IMG/VR virus record: IMGVR_UViG_3300032401_000033
Coordinates: 1-36,111 of that record
From: a virus
Length of the DNA: 36,111 nt
Reading direction: 5' to 3' (one strand)
Made by a program: the position numbers and the translations under genes. Shown here one piece after another: positions 1-7,762 of this stretch (within the stretch, counting starts at the first letter, position 1; the number at the start of each line of letters is the position of its first letter). The notes below the pieces were generated by a model. That model searched no databases. It was not told the DNA's origin and saw nothing but the letters and a program-made list of their open reading frames with translations.

Positions 1-568
1 TCACACCTGTTCCAGAAGACTGTTCTGCGGGAATCCACGCCGTATCTGAAACCATGTTAGCGTCAGGAATCGTGGTTGTGGTCGTAGTAGTGGTGGTGGT
101 AGTGGTAGTGACCGTAATGTTCCAACACGACCCGCCTCGCTGCTCACCATAATCATCAAACCCAAACAACAGATTTGTTCCACCAGTAGGGGGTTCATAG
201 GGACCACCACTCGTATCCCAAACTTCCGTGTTGGTGTAAACACCTTGAAATCGTTCATTCCCATATACGGTGGGACCACCAACACTTGTTTGACCAAACC
301 ACACACGAATCAGACCATCGGACGTCCTCTCGCTTGCGTTAATTATCCAATCGAACCGGATACGATAAGTGGCACCATTAGTAATAGTGCCATTTCCTTT
401 CCCGCCAATTCCCTGATAGACTTCATTGTCATCAAAACCTTCACCACCCCAAATCAAACCTGTTCCAGAAGACTGTTCTGCGGGAATCCACGCCGTATCT
501 GAAACCATGTTAGCGTCAGGAATCGTGGTTGTGGTCGTAGTAGTGGTGGTGGTAGTGGTAGTGACCGT
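1..568. repeat. Perfect in-frame 111-bp direct repeat, period 453 bp
   Basis: Bases 5-115 and 458-568 are identical. The 453-base offset equals 151 codons, so both copies are read in the same frame and encode the poly-Thr linker plus the next ~20 residues. Identity runs through the synonymous positions of the Thr codons, which implies recent duplication or gene conversion. The match stops at base 4 close to the window edge, so the true extent is unknown. Confidence 0.9.
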
Positions 569-679
569 GCCGGTCTTCGACACAGTTCCCCTCCCGTGCT
601 GCACAACCGTCACCCCGGCGAGTGCGGCCCACCAAGCGAGGCATAAACCTAGAAAAACGAGCGGCAGCTTCCTATTCAC
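1..679 (-). CDS. Secreted modular protein with poly-Thr linkers (3' part cut by window edge)
   Basis: I choose a GTG start at 679 because AGGAG sits four bases upstream, 7 bases after the stop of the preceding fibre gene. The frame is open to base 1, so the C terminus lies outside the window. Residues 1-22 form a signal-peptide-like segment (VNRKLPLVFLGLCLAWW...). A run of 13 threonines follows (residues 40-52), then a ~138-residue Gly/Trp/Asn-rich module that looks like a beta-sandwich (DTAWIPAEQ, GLIRVWFG, LLFGFDDYGE). The Thr run and the start of the module then recur 151 residues later, so the protein is probably a chain of such units. I infer a surface adhesin or fibre accessory exported by a Sec-like signal. 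The fold and any ligand are unknown. Base composition is much less GC-rich than the fibre gene just upstream. Confidence 0.75.
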   Translation of the reverse strand, partial: MNRKLPLVFLGLCLAWWAALAGVTVVQHGRGTVSKTGTVTTTTTTTTTTTTTIPDANMVSDTAWIPAEQSSGTGLIWGGEGFDDNEVYQGIGGKGNGTITNGATYRIRFDWIINASERTSDGLIRVWFGQTSVGGPTVYGNERFQGVYTNTEVWDTSGGPYEPPTGGTNLLFGFDDYGEQRGGSCWNITVTTTTTTTTTTTTTIPDANMVSDTAWIPAEQSSGTGV

Positions 680-686
680 GATTCTC

Positions 687-3065
687 CTATGGGCACCGGA
701 TGGTGAAGTCGACCCGAAGCATGTTCGTCGCCGCGAAAGCCGACAAGTTCTGAGGGACGAACCCGACCATCATCCCGTTCGTCACCGCCGCCGGGCCCGC
801 GAAGCTGGTCTGCGCCGTCCCGGTAGAGTTGGCCGCCACGCCGTTCGTGACGGAGGCGTAGGTGTACCAAGCCTGCGTCCGGTGCTGCGACACGAGGTCG
901 ACCGTCCCGGTCATCCCGTGGGACTTCACGAACGCCTCGGTTATCGTGCAGCTCCTCGTCCCGAACGGGTTCGCCATCCAGTAGGCGATTCCGTTCGTCG
1001 GGTCCTGGACCAGCAGCGTGAAGCCCTGGACGTTGTTGGTCAGCACGACGTGGTCGGCCTGGGTCAGGTGGTAGTACTCGCTCGACGTCCCGCCTTGCAG
1101 GCCGCTCAGGGAGTTGTGGTCGCCCGTCCCCGACGCCGAAGGGATGCTCATGTAGGACGAGAACGTGCCGCCCCCGTAGATGGCCAGCCCCGCCGCCGAC
1201 CCCGTCGGCGTCCCGGACTTCAGCCTCCCGACGTACCTCACCGCCCCGGTGACGGCCGGCTCTGAGAAGGCGATTGTCCACATGAAGAGGGTCGGGGTGG
1301 TGGAGTTCACGTTCTGGCTCGGGACCTCCCAGTCGCCCAGCAAATTGGTCGTCCCTTCGTACACGTAGTACATCTCCGGATGCACCGGGATGACGCTGGA
1401 GGAGTTCCCGCCGACCCGGGCCAGGTACATGCTGAACGTGACGGGGGACTTCACCGCCGTGTAGGTGTTGGTCGACATCCCCGCCGCGAGGTAGGTGCTC
1501 GCCGGGACGGGCGAGGGGATGTTGTTCGTGAACGGCGACGCCGGCTGCGCGGCCGACAGCAGCACCGTCCCGTTCGTCGGCTGGAACCACACGTTCGTCA
1601 GGGTCGCGGTGTAGTACCACGCCGCGCCCTGCACGGCGAGCCCGCGGACCCATCCCGCCGTCGCGTACTCGTTCGCGGCCGGAGCCTGCGACGCGGGGTC
1701 AATCGTCGTGTAGATTCTCCCGTCCGCCCCTATGTACCCGAACGAGACGTTGTTCGTGCTCCACTGGAAGATGTTTCCCGTGGCGGTCGGCGTGCGGTTC
1801 AGGACGACCAGCGGCTTGTTCGTGTAGTACCCCGCCTCGCCCGTCACGTACAGCTTGGCCTGCGTCGCATCGGCCGAGCCGAGCGACATGTTCGCCGACG
1901 TCAGAGCCACCGGGCCGGCGCCGGCCAGGCCGGAGAAGTTCGTGACGGACTTCCCGCCCGCGTTCTGGTTGCCGGTCCAGACGACCGAGCCGTCGGCCTT
2001 GAGGTAGGCTGTCCCGGTCGAGTCGGCCACGGGGAGCCCCACGACCGCCTGCCCGTTGGAAATCGTCAGCATCCTGACGCCCGCCATCCAGAGGGAGTTC
2101 GAGCCGATGTACAGGTCGCGGAACGGAAACGCCGCCGAGCCGAGGTCCACCGCGTTGCTCGCCGTCGGCATGAACGCCTGGGTCGCGTAGAAGACGCGGG
2201 CGACGGCGGAGTTGGTGTCGAAGGAGTTGACGCCATACCCGAACACCGCCGAATAGTCGTGGCTGTTGACGTTCTTGGAACCGAAGTTGAAGGCGGCAGT
2301 GGCGGTGTTGGTCTGGTACTCGCCCGCCCCCGTGTCGCCGAAGTTGGCCGACCCGTCGCCGGTGATGTACTGTATCCCGCCATGGACGCTCCCGAAGTTC
2401 AGCGACCCGCGCCCGCCGTTGGTCTGCACGCCCGACTGGGTGACGACCCCGTGGTTCTCCGAGCCGCTGCCGGTGACTATCTGGGAACCGGAGTTGTACA
2501 CCCTGCCGTGGTTCTCCGAGCCGCTGCCGCTGGCGTATTGCAGGCCCGGACTCACGACGACCCCGGAGTTGATTGCCCCGGTCCCTATGTTCGTCCTCGC
2601 CCCGGTGTTGTATCCCAGGTTGAGCCCGGCCGTGACGCCGGTCCAGGTCTCCGTCCCGTCGCTGATGCCTATCCTGGTCCAGTATCCCGCCAACACCACG
2701 TTGGCCGTCGTGTTGCTGCCTCGAGCAGTAACGGTTTGCAGAGTTTGGGTCGAGGAAAATCCGATGTTGTCAATCTGCGTTTGAAGATTACTACGAGCAC
2801 CATTCAGTGACCCAAACTCAGTCGAATCCACAGTGTTTGGAAGAATGTCTCGGGGATCGATCTTCACCGAAGCAGCAAGGATGTTGTCAATCTGCGTTTG
2901 AAGATTACTACGAGCACCATTCAGTGACCCAAACTCAGTCGAATCCACAGTGTTTGGAAGAATGTCTCGGGGATCGATCTTCACCGAAGCAGCAAGGACG
3001 GGGATGGAAGAAAGAAGAGAAAGTAGAACTAGAGCATATCTAAAGTGCATTTTGATTTTCCTCAT
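687..3065 (-). CDS. Large secreted/tail-fibre-like protein, GC-rich mosaic
   Basis: About 792 residues from ATG 3065. An ATG at 3050 with GAGGA upstream is an equally good start. Either gives a basic N terminus followed by YALVLLSLLSSIPVLA, a signal peptide. Residues ~25-102 hold a perfect 39-residue tandem repeat (VKIDPRDILPNT...). Next come Gly/Ser/Asn-rich repeats of about 20 residues (GSGSENHG type), a phage-fibre-like segment (DLGSAAFPFRDLYIG), and near residue 649 DHNSLSGLQGG...EYYHLT, a motif common in tail fibres. Function as a fibre or receptor-binding protein is inferred from these signatures; a signal peptide on a phage fibre is odd. Codons change sharply to GC-rich at about base 2725, so the N terminus resembles the rest of the phage and the remainder looks acquired. 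A terminator and a GTATTAC element precede it, so it may be its own transcription unit. Confidence 0.75.
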   Translation of the reverse strand: MRKIKMHFRYALVLLSLLSSIPVLAASVKIDPRDILPNTVDSTEFGSLNGARSNLQTQIDNILAASVKIDPRDILPNTVDSTEFGSLNGARSNLQTQIDNIGFSSTQTLQTVTARGSNTTANVVLAGYWTRIGISDGTETWTGVTAGLNLGYNTGARTNIGTGAINSGVVVSPGLQYASGSGSENHGRVYNSGSQIVTGSGSENHGVVTQSGVQTNGGRGSLNFGSVHGGIQYITGDGSANFGDTGAGEYQTNTATAAFNFGSKNVNSHDYSAVFGYGVNSFDTNSAVARVFYATQAFMPTASNAVDLGSAAFPFRDLYIGSNSLWMAGVRMLTISNGQAVVGLPVADSTGTAYLKADGSVVWTGNQNAGGKSVTNFSGLAGAGPVALTSANMSLGSADATQAKLYVTGEAGYYTNKPLVVLNRTPTATGNIFQWSTNNVSFGYIGADGRIYTTIDPASQAPAANEYATAGWVRGLAVQGAAWYYTATLTNVWFQPTNGTVLLSAAQPASPFTNNIPSPVPASTYLAAGMSTNTYTAVKSPVTFSMYLARVGGNSSSVIPVHPEMYYVYEGTTNLLGDWEVPSQNVNSTTPTLFMWTIAFSEPAVTGAVRYVGRLKSGTPTGSAAGLAIYGGGTFSSYMSIPSASGTGDHNSLSGLQGGTSSEYYHLTQADHVVLTNNVQGFTLLVQDPTNGIAYWMANPFGTRSCTITEAFVKSHGMTGTVDLVSQHRTQAWYTYASVTNGVAANSTGTAQTSFAGPAAVTNGMMVGFVPQNLSAFAATNMLRVDFTIRCP
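2763..2996. repeat. Perfect 117-bp tandem duplication in fibre gene
   Basis: Bases 2763-2879 and 2880-2996 are identical head-to-tail copies. 117 bp is 39 codons, so the frame is kept and the fibre protein carries the same 39 residues (SVKIDPRDILPNTVDSTEFG...) twice. With no synonymous drift the duplication is very recent, or could be an assembly artefact. Confidence 0.9.
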
Positions 3066-3127
3066 TGATTCCCGTTGTCTTTCACACCTTGTAATACGAA
3101 AACAAACTGCTGCAAAATGCTGGTTAA

Positions 3128-3172
3128 CAGAAAACAAAAGAGCCTTGCCAATGTTACTTGACAAGGCTCTAA
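3128..3172 (-). terminator. Rho-independent terminator
   Basis: A 9-bp perfect stem (AGAGCCTTG at 3139-3147 and CAAGGCTCT at 3162-3170) with a 14-base loop. Read on the minus strand it is followed by TTTGTTTT. It lies 18 bases past the stop of the gene at 3190-3609 and before the fibre gene, so it should end the upstream transcript. Confidence 0.8.
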
Positions 3173-3189
3173 GGGCAAGCAACGAAAGT

Positions 3190-3609
3190 CTAGCTTTCGT
3201 TACTGACTTCACAGTAGGACGCACAGGTGAGCGGGCCGACATTGGGCCACAATCCCGGAATAACCTGGTCTTCCGGAGTGCCCAGTGTAACATCCACGCG
3301 ACCGATACCGCTGGAGAACAGCATCACTCGCACCCAGCGGCCCCTGTGATGAACACTGACGCCAACTTCGCCACCCGGAACGATCGGAGCCGGAAGAATG
3401 TAGCGGTTGACCCATGTGGTACCGTCCACACTGTCCTGAACGATCAGCTCCGTGTTGGCCTGGTTGAGGTGATCGGCCGCCAGATAGAGGTCAATCGCCC
3501 TGTAATTGAACACTGGGTCTTCCGTCGGGTCTTCCTTCTGGAAGAGACACACCCATGAGTTCGGTTTCAGACCTGCGAACAGACTCGCACGACTCATCTT
3601 ACCCTGCAT
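3190..3609 (-). CDS. Hypothetical protein, probable beta-sandwich virion protein
   Basis: 139 residues. Start ATG 3609 has GGAGGA four bases upstream, and a terminator follows the stop. No family recognised. The sequence is beta-rich with alternating hydrophobics (RAIDLYLAADHLNQANTELIVQDS, GRWVRVMLFSSG, RVDVTLG) and no transmembrane segment or charged coiled coil. That pattern fits a small jelly-roll or galactose-binding-like fold of the kind used in virion decoration or fibre accessory proteins, but this is inference. Its leader (3610-3696) is one of the longer gaps in the area and holds a GTATTAC element, so it may be transcribed separately from the portal group. Confidence 0.7.
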   Translation of the reverse strand: MQGKMSRASLFAGLKPNSWVCLFQKEDPTEDPVFNYRAIDLYLAADHLNQANTELIVQDSVDGTTWVNRYILPAPIVPGGEVGVSVHHRGRWVRVMLFSSGIGRVDVTLGTPEDQVIPGLWPNVGPLTCASYCEVSNES

Positions 3610-3696
3610 ACGGTCCTCCTTGTTGTGTTGGGTAATGACCTTTCATTCAAGTCATACTTCAACTACCTAAAACATGCGGATAGGTAATACTTGGAA

Positions 3697-4050
3697 TTAT
3701 TCGGCTGAGGCAACTGATACTTGCTCTGTGGCCAGTCGTACTACCTTGATGTGGTAGTGCGCAGTCTGTATTGAAGAAGGAACAAAGCTAAATCGTTCTC
3801 CATACAGTTTAGACGCAATCTGTTTCAGAACGACAAAGGCTTGAATTGGAATCACGTTGGCATTGTGATCACGGGCGACGAGGAAAGGAGAAGAGGTATT
3901 GAGATTCTCAAAAACTAAAAAATACTCATCTTGATAGTAGAGACGCCTACTCTCAAGACCATCAAACAATCTACATGTCGGGCACCTACTACTTGCCCCG
4001 CGAAGTATTTCGTTCAATACTCTTGAGAGTTGAGGCTGTATCACTAACAT
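3697..4050 (-). CDS. HIT-like protein (divergent)
   Basis: About 117 residues from ATG 4050. No good ribosome site marks this start, and TTG at 4017 or an upstream ATG at 4122 are alternatives. CPTC (residues 23-26), then YYQDEYFLVFEN and later TAHYHIKVV (His98, His100) follow the order of HIT-family proteins, where a zinc-binding CxxC is followed by Y-x-D-x-x-hydrophobic-x-F and a final H-x-H-x-H nucleotide-binding motif. Here the third His is Lys, so hydrolase activity is doubtful. HIT enzymes act on nucleoside phosphates; any role in this phage is unknown. It overlaps the 3' end of the gene at 3989-4261 by about 60 bases. Confidence 0.5.
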   Translation of the reverse strand: MLVIQPQLSRVLNEILRGASSRCPTCRLFDGLESRRLYYQDEYFLVFENLNTSSPFLVARDHNANVIPIQAFVVLKQIASKLYGERFSFVPSSIQTAHYHIKVVRLATEQVSVASAE

Positions 4051-4261
4051 ACTTGATGAGAGTATCAAGCTTGTACCAGAGAAGGCCTGCAAGTACACCG
4101 ATCCGCCCCCAATCCTCTCCACTGATTGCTTCGTTCAACTTCTTAAACTGACGTAGAATGCCTGCTTTCTCCATTGCCACATGCAGATCTTGGTGCTTGT
4201 CGATCAGAGCTCGGATATCCCGAACCTGCGACTCGACAACAATTTTGTCTACGCGCTTCAT
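3989..4261 (-). CDS. Small helical hypothetical protein
   Basis: 90 residues. ATG at 4261 lies two bases after the TAA of the upstream gene, consistent with translational coupling. The sequence is mainly helical with a coiled-coil-like first half (VESQVRDIRALIDKHQDLHVAMEKAGIL) and a modestly hydrophobic stretch (IGVLAGLLWYKLDTLIKYV) that could be one membrane-associated helix. No family recognised. It belongs to the short operon running from the portal to the HIT-like gene. Confidence 0.6.
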   Translation of the reverse strand: MKRVDKIVVESQVRDIRALIDKHQDLHVAMEKAGILRQFKKLNEAISGEDWGRIGVLAGLLWYKLDTLIKYVSDTASTLKSIERNTSRGK

Positions 4262-4263
4262 GA

Positions 4264-4464
4264 TTATCCAAGAAGCAAGGGCTTTTCACTCTTGCTCTCA
4301 TGAACCTTGGGCTTGTCCACCAACTTGGCAGCACTGCACCCTTCGTGCACACAGATATACAGATCCTTGTCAGGATGCTTACTCTCTCCGGGCACGCGCT
4401 GCCACTTATGCTCATGGACGATCTTTGCACCTGAGCTCGGCAACTCTTCAGTTATCGTCTTCAT
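4264..4464 (-). CDS. Small hypothetical protein with possible zinc site
   Basis: 66 residues from ATG 4464, chosen because GGAGG lies six bases upstream. The start overlaps the end of the portal gene by 17 bases. Histidines (HEHKW) and a C-x4-C pair (YICVHEGC) could form one zinc site. The C terminus is Lys/Ser-rich. No known family. Its position directly after the portal suggests a head or connector accessory role, but nothing in the sequence proves it. Confidence 0.6.
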   Translation of the reverse strand: MKTITEELPSSGAKIVHEHKWQRVPGESKHPDKDLYICVHEGCSAAKLVDKPKVHESKSEKPLLLG

Positions 4465-7444
4465 CTTCGACCTCCACTTCATTGCCTTCTGCCAGAACTT
4501 TCTCGGCAGCCTCAGCTGCCCTCAGTCTTTCATCTTCGGCGCCCTTCAGCTTCGCGATTGTCTCGGTCATGAGGTTCTTGATTCCTTTGATCTCTGCCTT
4601 CTTCGCCTCTGAACGCCACTCTGTAATCATCGAACCGAGTAGGACCCGCTTTCCCGTAGCTTTCTGTTCAGCCTCGTTCAAGAGTTTGACCTCAGGAGTT
4701 TGCTTCTCACCGAACATGTTGTGATTCCAGGCTGAGGAGTACGTGTTAGGCCCTTGCGTGTTAAAGATCTGAGGAAGCCGGCGGATGATAATAAAGAAGT
4801 TCTCTTTGAGTGCACCTTCGAGAGCGGTGCTTTCCCGAATCCTCTTCTCGAAGTCGTTGACTCTCGACTCTTCAAGAGGTGTAACTTTCGATCTGGAGGC
4901 GCTCTGTACGACCACTTTCCCTTTCAAGAGGTCGTTCTTCGACTTTGCACTGGTACGAAGAAGGTGAGTAGGAATGCCGCTACGCTGGAGAAGATAGGCA
5001 TACCACTGATCAGTGTCAATACCTACCGTCTTTCCAATCCTCTGAAGGATGTCAAGGGTTTCAGCCCGAGTCTTTTCCAACTCAAGCCGGTTCTTTTCAT
5101 CCAGCGACGAGACGGGATTCATGTGAATGGTAAACTTGGCACGAGCACTACGAGGATCGATTCCCACCCATGCCAAATTGATCTGACACAAGAGTGCGTA
5201 CCCTTGCATCGTTGACTGCTGAAGACGATTGATCACCCTGGCAAAATTGATGTCCTGATATGCCAACGGAGATTCGGCAATGAAGCCACTCTTGGCATCA
5301 GAGAAGCCCATGTAGTCAGCCGGAATCTTCAGTGCTCCAAGGAACCGCTTGCGGAAGTACTCGACATCGAACACTTGGTTGACCTGCATACTGCCCTGAA
5401 GCCTGTTGACCGTAATGGCTTCGTCGTCAACGATGATGTCCTCGTTTCCCCCAAGGGGCTCCATCTCTGATCGGACATTGCCGGTTTCAGGATTGATCAG
5501 GTGCTTCTTGTTGAGCTCCTGCCTGATCTTCCTCATTGTCCGGCTTCGATCCTCAGCACTCATACCAGACAGGCCTTTGATCTGAAACACAAACCGGTCC
5601 GGAGATCGCCGAAGACGATAGATCAGCAGGGCGTCTTCACTCATGCGCAATCGACGATAGGCATGACGTGCCGCCCACAGGTATGAGGTCCCGTATGCTT
5701 CAACTCGTTCTTTCCCGAGCAGACGCCAGTGGACAAAACTCCAGGGCGGATCTGTAGGCTTTCCTTGAGACAGATCAGCGGGCTGGGCAAGGGTGAGCGC
5801 TGATCCAAGTTGCTCAATCGGGGCCACACAGAAACCAATGAGTCGACCTTCGTCGTCTTCGATTCGACTCAACGCATACACAGGAGCAGCAACGACGTTG
5901 ACGATCTCACCAGGAGTTCCATCCTCGCGTTCTTTCTGAACAACGGCGCCGAACGAGTTGCCATACTTTGCGAGTTCACGAGCGATGGAAAAGACCTGTT
6001 CATCGGCATTCACGCGTTCGAGGAGATCGTTACACAGCTTTTCTACCTCTTCGTCATCGGCTTCAACCCAAATTCGCTTGCCCGTTGTGGGGTCAATTTG
6101 AGTGTTATGTGTAAAAACCCCGGCGGTCAGCGCAAAGTTGTGATACTTATCAACCGTCAAATCATAGGTAGGATGAACTCCAGGAAGAAAAACAACAGAA
6201 AGAACCTTGTGATTTACACACACTTCAATTTGAGCAGCTCTCTTCGCCTCCGAAATATGACGACCGCGTTCTTGAAGCTTTTCGGGTGTATTGGTTGCTC
6301 GAAGTTGTGCAAGGTACTGCTGATATCTTTCGACCGACCATCGGGATTTCTTGCTAATGCCCCGAAGAGAAAGCCCTCCCTTTGAACAGGTGCCACCAAC
6401 AAACGTCATTTTGCGTCGATAGTCCGGATCAGCCCAGCTTTTCTTGCCAACAGAAGACATAGTTTCTCTAAAGTCTTCGTTTCTTTCGGGCGGCCAATTC
6501 TGTCTTGCCTCACTGGCTGCTGCAGCAGCTTGTCTTCCAAGAAGCAACGCAACTTCAGGATGTTCGACATAGAATTTCTTCTTTGCCTCTCGCATTTTCT
6601 GCCGAACATCCTCACGTTTCATTGGGTTCAAATCACCAAGTTTTGAAAGTCTAGCTTTCTGTTTTGCTTCATCTGACCAAACATGACCTGTTGAGTGCAG
6701 TGAAGAATGATCTGCCTTAGACATCCACCGAAGATTGTCTGGGGAATTATCTTTGCTGTTGAAGTTTCTATGATGGACAAGTGTACAACCATAAGGTTTC
6801 GGAGCTGCAAAGTAACGATGAGTATAATGCCACTTTTTCTCGTCGGGCTCAAGAAGCATCTCGTACCCAACACAACCTTCGTCAGAAGTAAACCGATAAA
6901 ACGGCATTAACGAGTCGCCTGGCTGAAGGTGTTGTGCCTCGTGGTAGGTACCATCACGCATCAGGAAAGGGTGGTCAGGTGTACAACGAATCTTTTCATT
7001 GTTGTCAAGCATTACTTCAACTAGTTCGCGTGTACTAGCTAAAGAAACAATTGCTTTTCCTGGTACAATCTTTTTGGATTCCAGATCATACGAGTAGACC
7101 CAGAAGGGCGGATTTCCTACAAGATCCTGAATTGGAACTTCAGTCCCGTTTACCAAAGAAATCTTAACATCTCCAGCGAGACAGCAGTCCTCCGCGTAGA
7201 GGTCAAGAGCAGCTACGACAAGATCATCCGTGTCCATGTCGTCGAACTCTTTGTAAGCCTGTAGACGATCTTGTGTGAGGTGAATCTTCCGACTGTACCA
7301 TGTGGAGATTGGATCTTTACCGTACGCATACAGCGTCGTCGTCAGGTTGGTCAAACCCCTCGGTCGAATCGTAGGAGTACCTTGACCCCCGGGAGAAAAT
7401 CCGAAAAGGACCTTCAGGGCCTTCCCGGGCTGTAACTTGATCAT
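4448..7444 (-). CDS. Portal protein containing an intein
   Basis: 998 residues as translated, 638 after intein removal. ATG 7444 is preceded by GAGG with six-base spacing. The N extein (1-87) ends LDLYAEDC and the C extein resumes TQIDPTTGKRIWVEADDEEV, a join typical of phage portal proteins. Downstream are conserved-looking portal segments (RELAKYGNSF, WSFVHWRLLGKERVEAYGTS, FRKRFLGALKIPADYMGF, FIAESPLAYQDINFARVINR), the helical clip/wing region of T4-gp20-like portals, and an acidic tail (EVEVEDEDD). The protein forms the dodecameric ring at one capsid vertex through which TerL pumps DNA. Residues 88-447 are the intein, annotated separately. Small genes follow with overlapping starts. Portal identity is by family resemblance from memory; I am fairly sure because TerL is encoded a few genes upstream. 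Confidence 0.88.
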   Translation of the reverse strand: MIKLQPGKALKVLFGFSPGGQGTPTIRPRGLTNLTTTLYAYGKDPISTWYSRKIHLTQDRLQAYKEFDDMDTDDLVVAALDLYAEDCCLAGDVKISLVNGTEVPIQDLVGNPPFWVYSYDLESKKIVPGKAIVSLASTRELVEVMLDNNEKIRCTPDHPFLMRDGTYHEAQHLQPGDSLMPFYRFTSDEGCVGYEMLLEPDEKKWHYTHRYFAAPKPYGCTLVHHRNFNSKDNSPDNLRWMSKADHSSLHSTGHVWSDEAKQKARLSKLGDLNPMKREDVRQKMREAKKKFYVEHPEVALLLGRQAAAAASEARQNWPPERNEDFRETMSSVGKKSWADPDYRRKMTFVGGTCSKGGLSLRGISKKSRWSVERYQQYLAQLRATNTPEKLQERGRHISEAKRAAQIEVCVNHKVLSVVFLPGVHPTYDLTVDKYHNFALTAGVFTHNTQIDPTTGKRIWVEADDEEVEKLCNDLLERVNADEQVFSIARELAKYGNSFGAVVQKEREDGTPGEIVNVVAAPVYALSRIEDDEGRLIGFCVAPIEQLGSALTLAQPADLSQGKPTDPPWSFVHWRLLGKERVEAYGTSYLWAARHAYRRLRMSEDALLIYRLRRSPDRFVFQIKGLSGMSAEDRSRTMRKIRQELNKKHLINPETGNVRSEMEPLGGNEDIIVDDEAITVNRLQGSMQVNQVFDVEYFRKRFLGALKIPADYMGFSDAKSGFIAESPLAYQDINFARVINRLQQSTMQGYALLCQINLAWVGIDPRSARAKFTIHMNPVSSLDEKNRLELEKTRAETLDILQRIGKTVGIDTDQWYAYLLQRSGIPTHLLRTSAKSKNDLLKGKVVVQSASRSKVTPLEESRVNDFEKRIRESTALEGALKENFFIIIRRLPQIFNTQGPNTYSSAWNHNMFGEKQTPEVKLLNEAEQKATGKRVLLGSMITEWRSEAKKAEIKGIKNLMTETIAKLKGAEDERLRAAEAAEKVLAEGNEVEVEDEDDN
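6104..7183 (-). other. Intein with HNH homing endonuclease domain
   Basis: 360 residues inside the portal. It begins Cys88 (CLAGDVKISLVNG, block A), continues with block-B-like KIRCTPDHPF, and ends with YDLTVDKYHNFALTAGVFTHN, with the terminal His-Asn followed by Thr448 as the nucleophile of the C extein. The centre holds an HNH-type nuclease signature (LVHHRNFNSKDNSPDNLRW...HSSLH) followed by NUMOD3-like helical repeats rich in Lys/Arg/Ala. All splicing residues (Cys1, block-B Thr/His, penultimate His, Asn, +1 Thr) are present, so splicing and homing both look functional. A neighbouring cysteine (Cys87) precedes the intein. Confidence 0.9.
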
Positions 7445-7496
7445 GTCAAACCTCGTCGTTTCGTTTTACAGGCTTGAAAGCAATCTCTCTCACTGA

Positions 7497-7760
7497 TCAT
7501 TGCACTACTACTGGAAAAGATTTCTGCCGTCCAAAAGTTCTGCGGTTACCTTTTCGCTTGATCCTTGGACGCCACTGCTCACCTTCGCCGTCAACGTAAT
7601 CATGCTCGACTAAGAGATCGATTGCTCGTTCAATCCTTGACTCCATGTCAAAGTTGAACTGCTGTGCCAAGGAATTGATCTCCTTGTGCAGTGCAGGTTT
7701 GTTTGTCAAATCAAGCTTCCGCTTCCACTGACGTCTCAAAAGTTTTCGTAGAGGTTTCAT
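7497..7760 (-). CDS. Small basic hypothetical protein
   Basis: 87 residues from ATG 7760, two bases after the stop of the preceding gene. Very basic N terminus (MKPLRKLLRRQWKRKLDL) and C terminus (RPRIKRKGNRRTFGRQK), with a central helical segment (LHKEINSLAQQFNFDMESRIERAIDLLVEHDYV) that could be a winged-helix. Nucleic-acid binding is a reasonable inference. The IERAIDLLVEHD stretch weakly matches the tag motif shared by many proteins in this window, but here it may simply be part of the fold. Confidence 0.6.
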   Translation of the reverse strand: MKPLRKLLRRQWKRKLDLTNKPALHKEINSLAQQFNFDMESRIERAIDLLVEHDYVDGEGEQWRPRIKRKGNRRTFGRQKSFPVVVQ

Positions 7761-7762
7761 TT

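Noticed and set aside
1-306. 101-residue minus-strand frame ending at base 1
   Set aside because: A different frame in the same region gives the signal peptide, Thr linker and repeated module, and keeps the repeat in frame. This one is a shadow.
500-570. Trinucleotide microsatellite (GTG/GTA-like repeats)
   Set aside because: It is the coding sequence for the poly-Thr linker; the codons vary among all four Thr codons.
426-1265. 279-residue plus-strand frame
   Set aside because: Arg/Pro/Val-rich low-complexity product antisense to the GC-rich fibre gene, with no ribosome site. It is an artefact of high GC third positions and the Thr-codon tract.
676-1653. 325-residue minus-strand frame inside the fibre gene
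   Set aside because: Arg/Gly-rich out-of-frame product within the GC-rich fibre; the 687-3065 frame has the signal peptide and fibre motifs.
3066-3293. N-terminal extension of the fibre frame
   Set aside because: It would run back through the terminator at 3128-3172 and the end of the upstream gene, and would bury the signal peptide.
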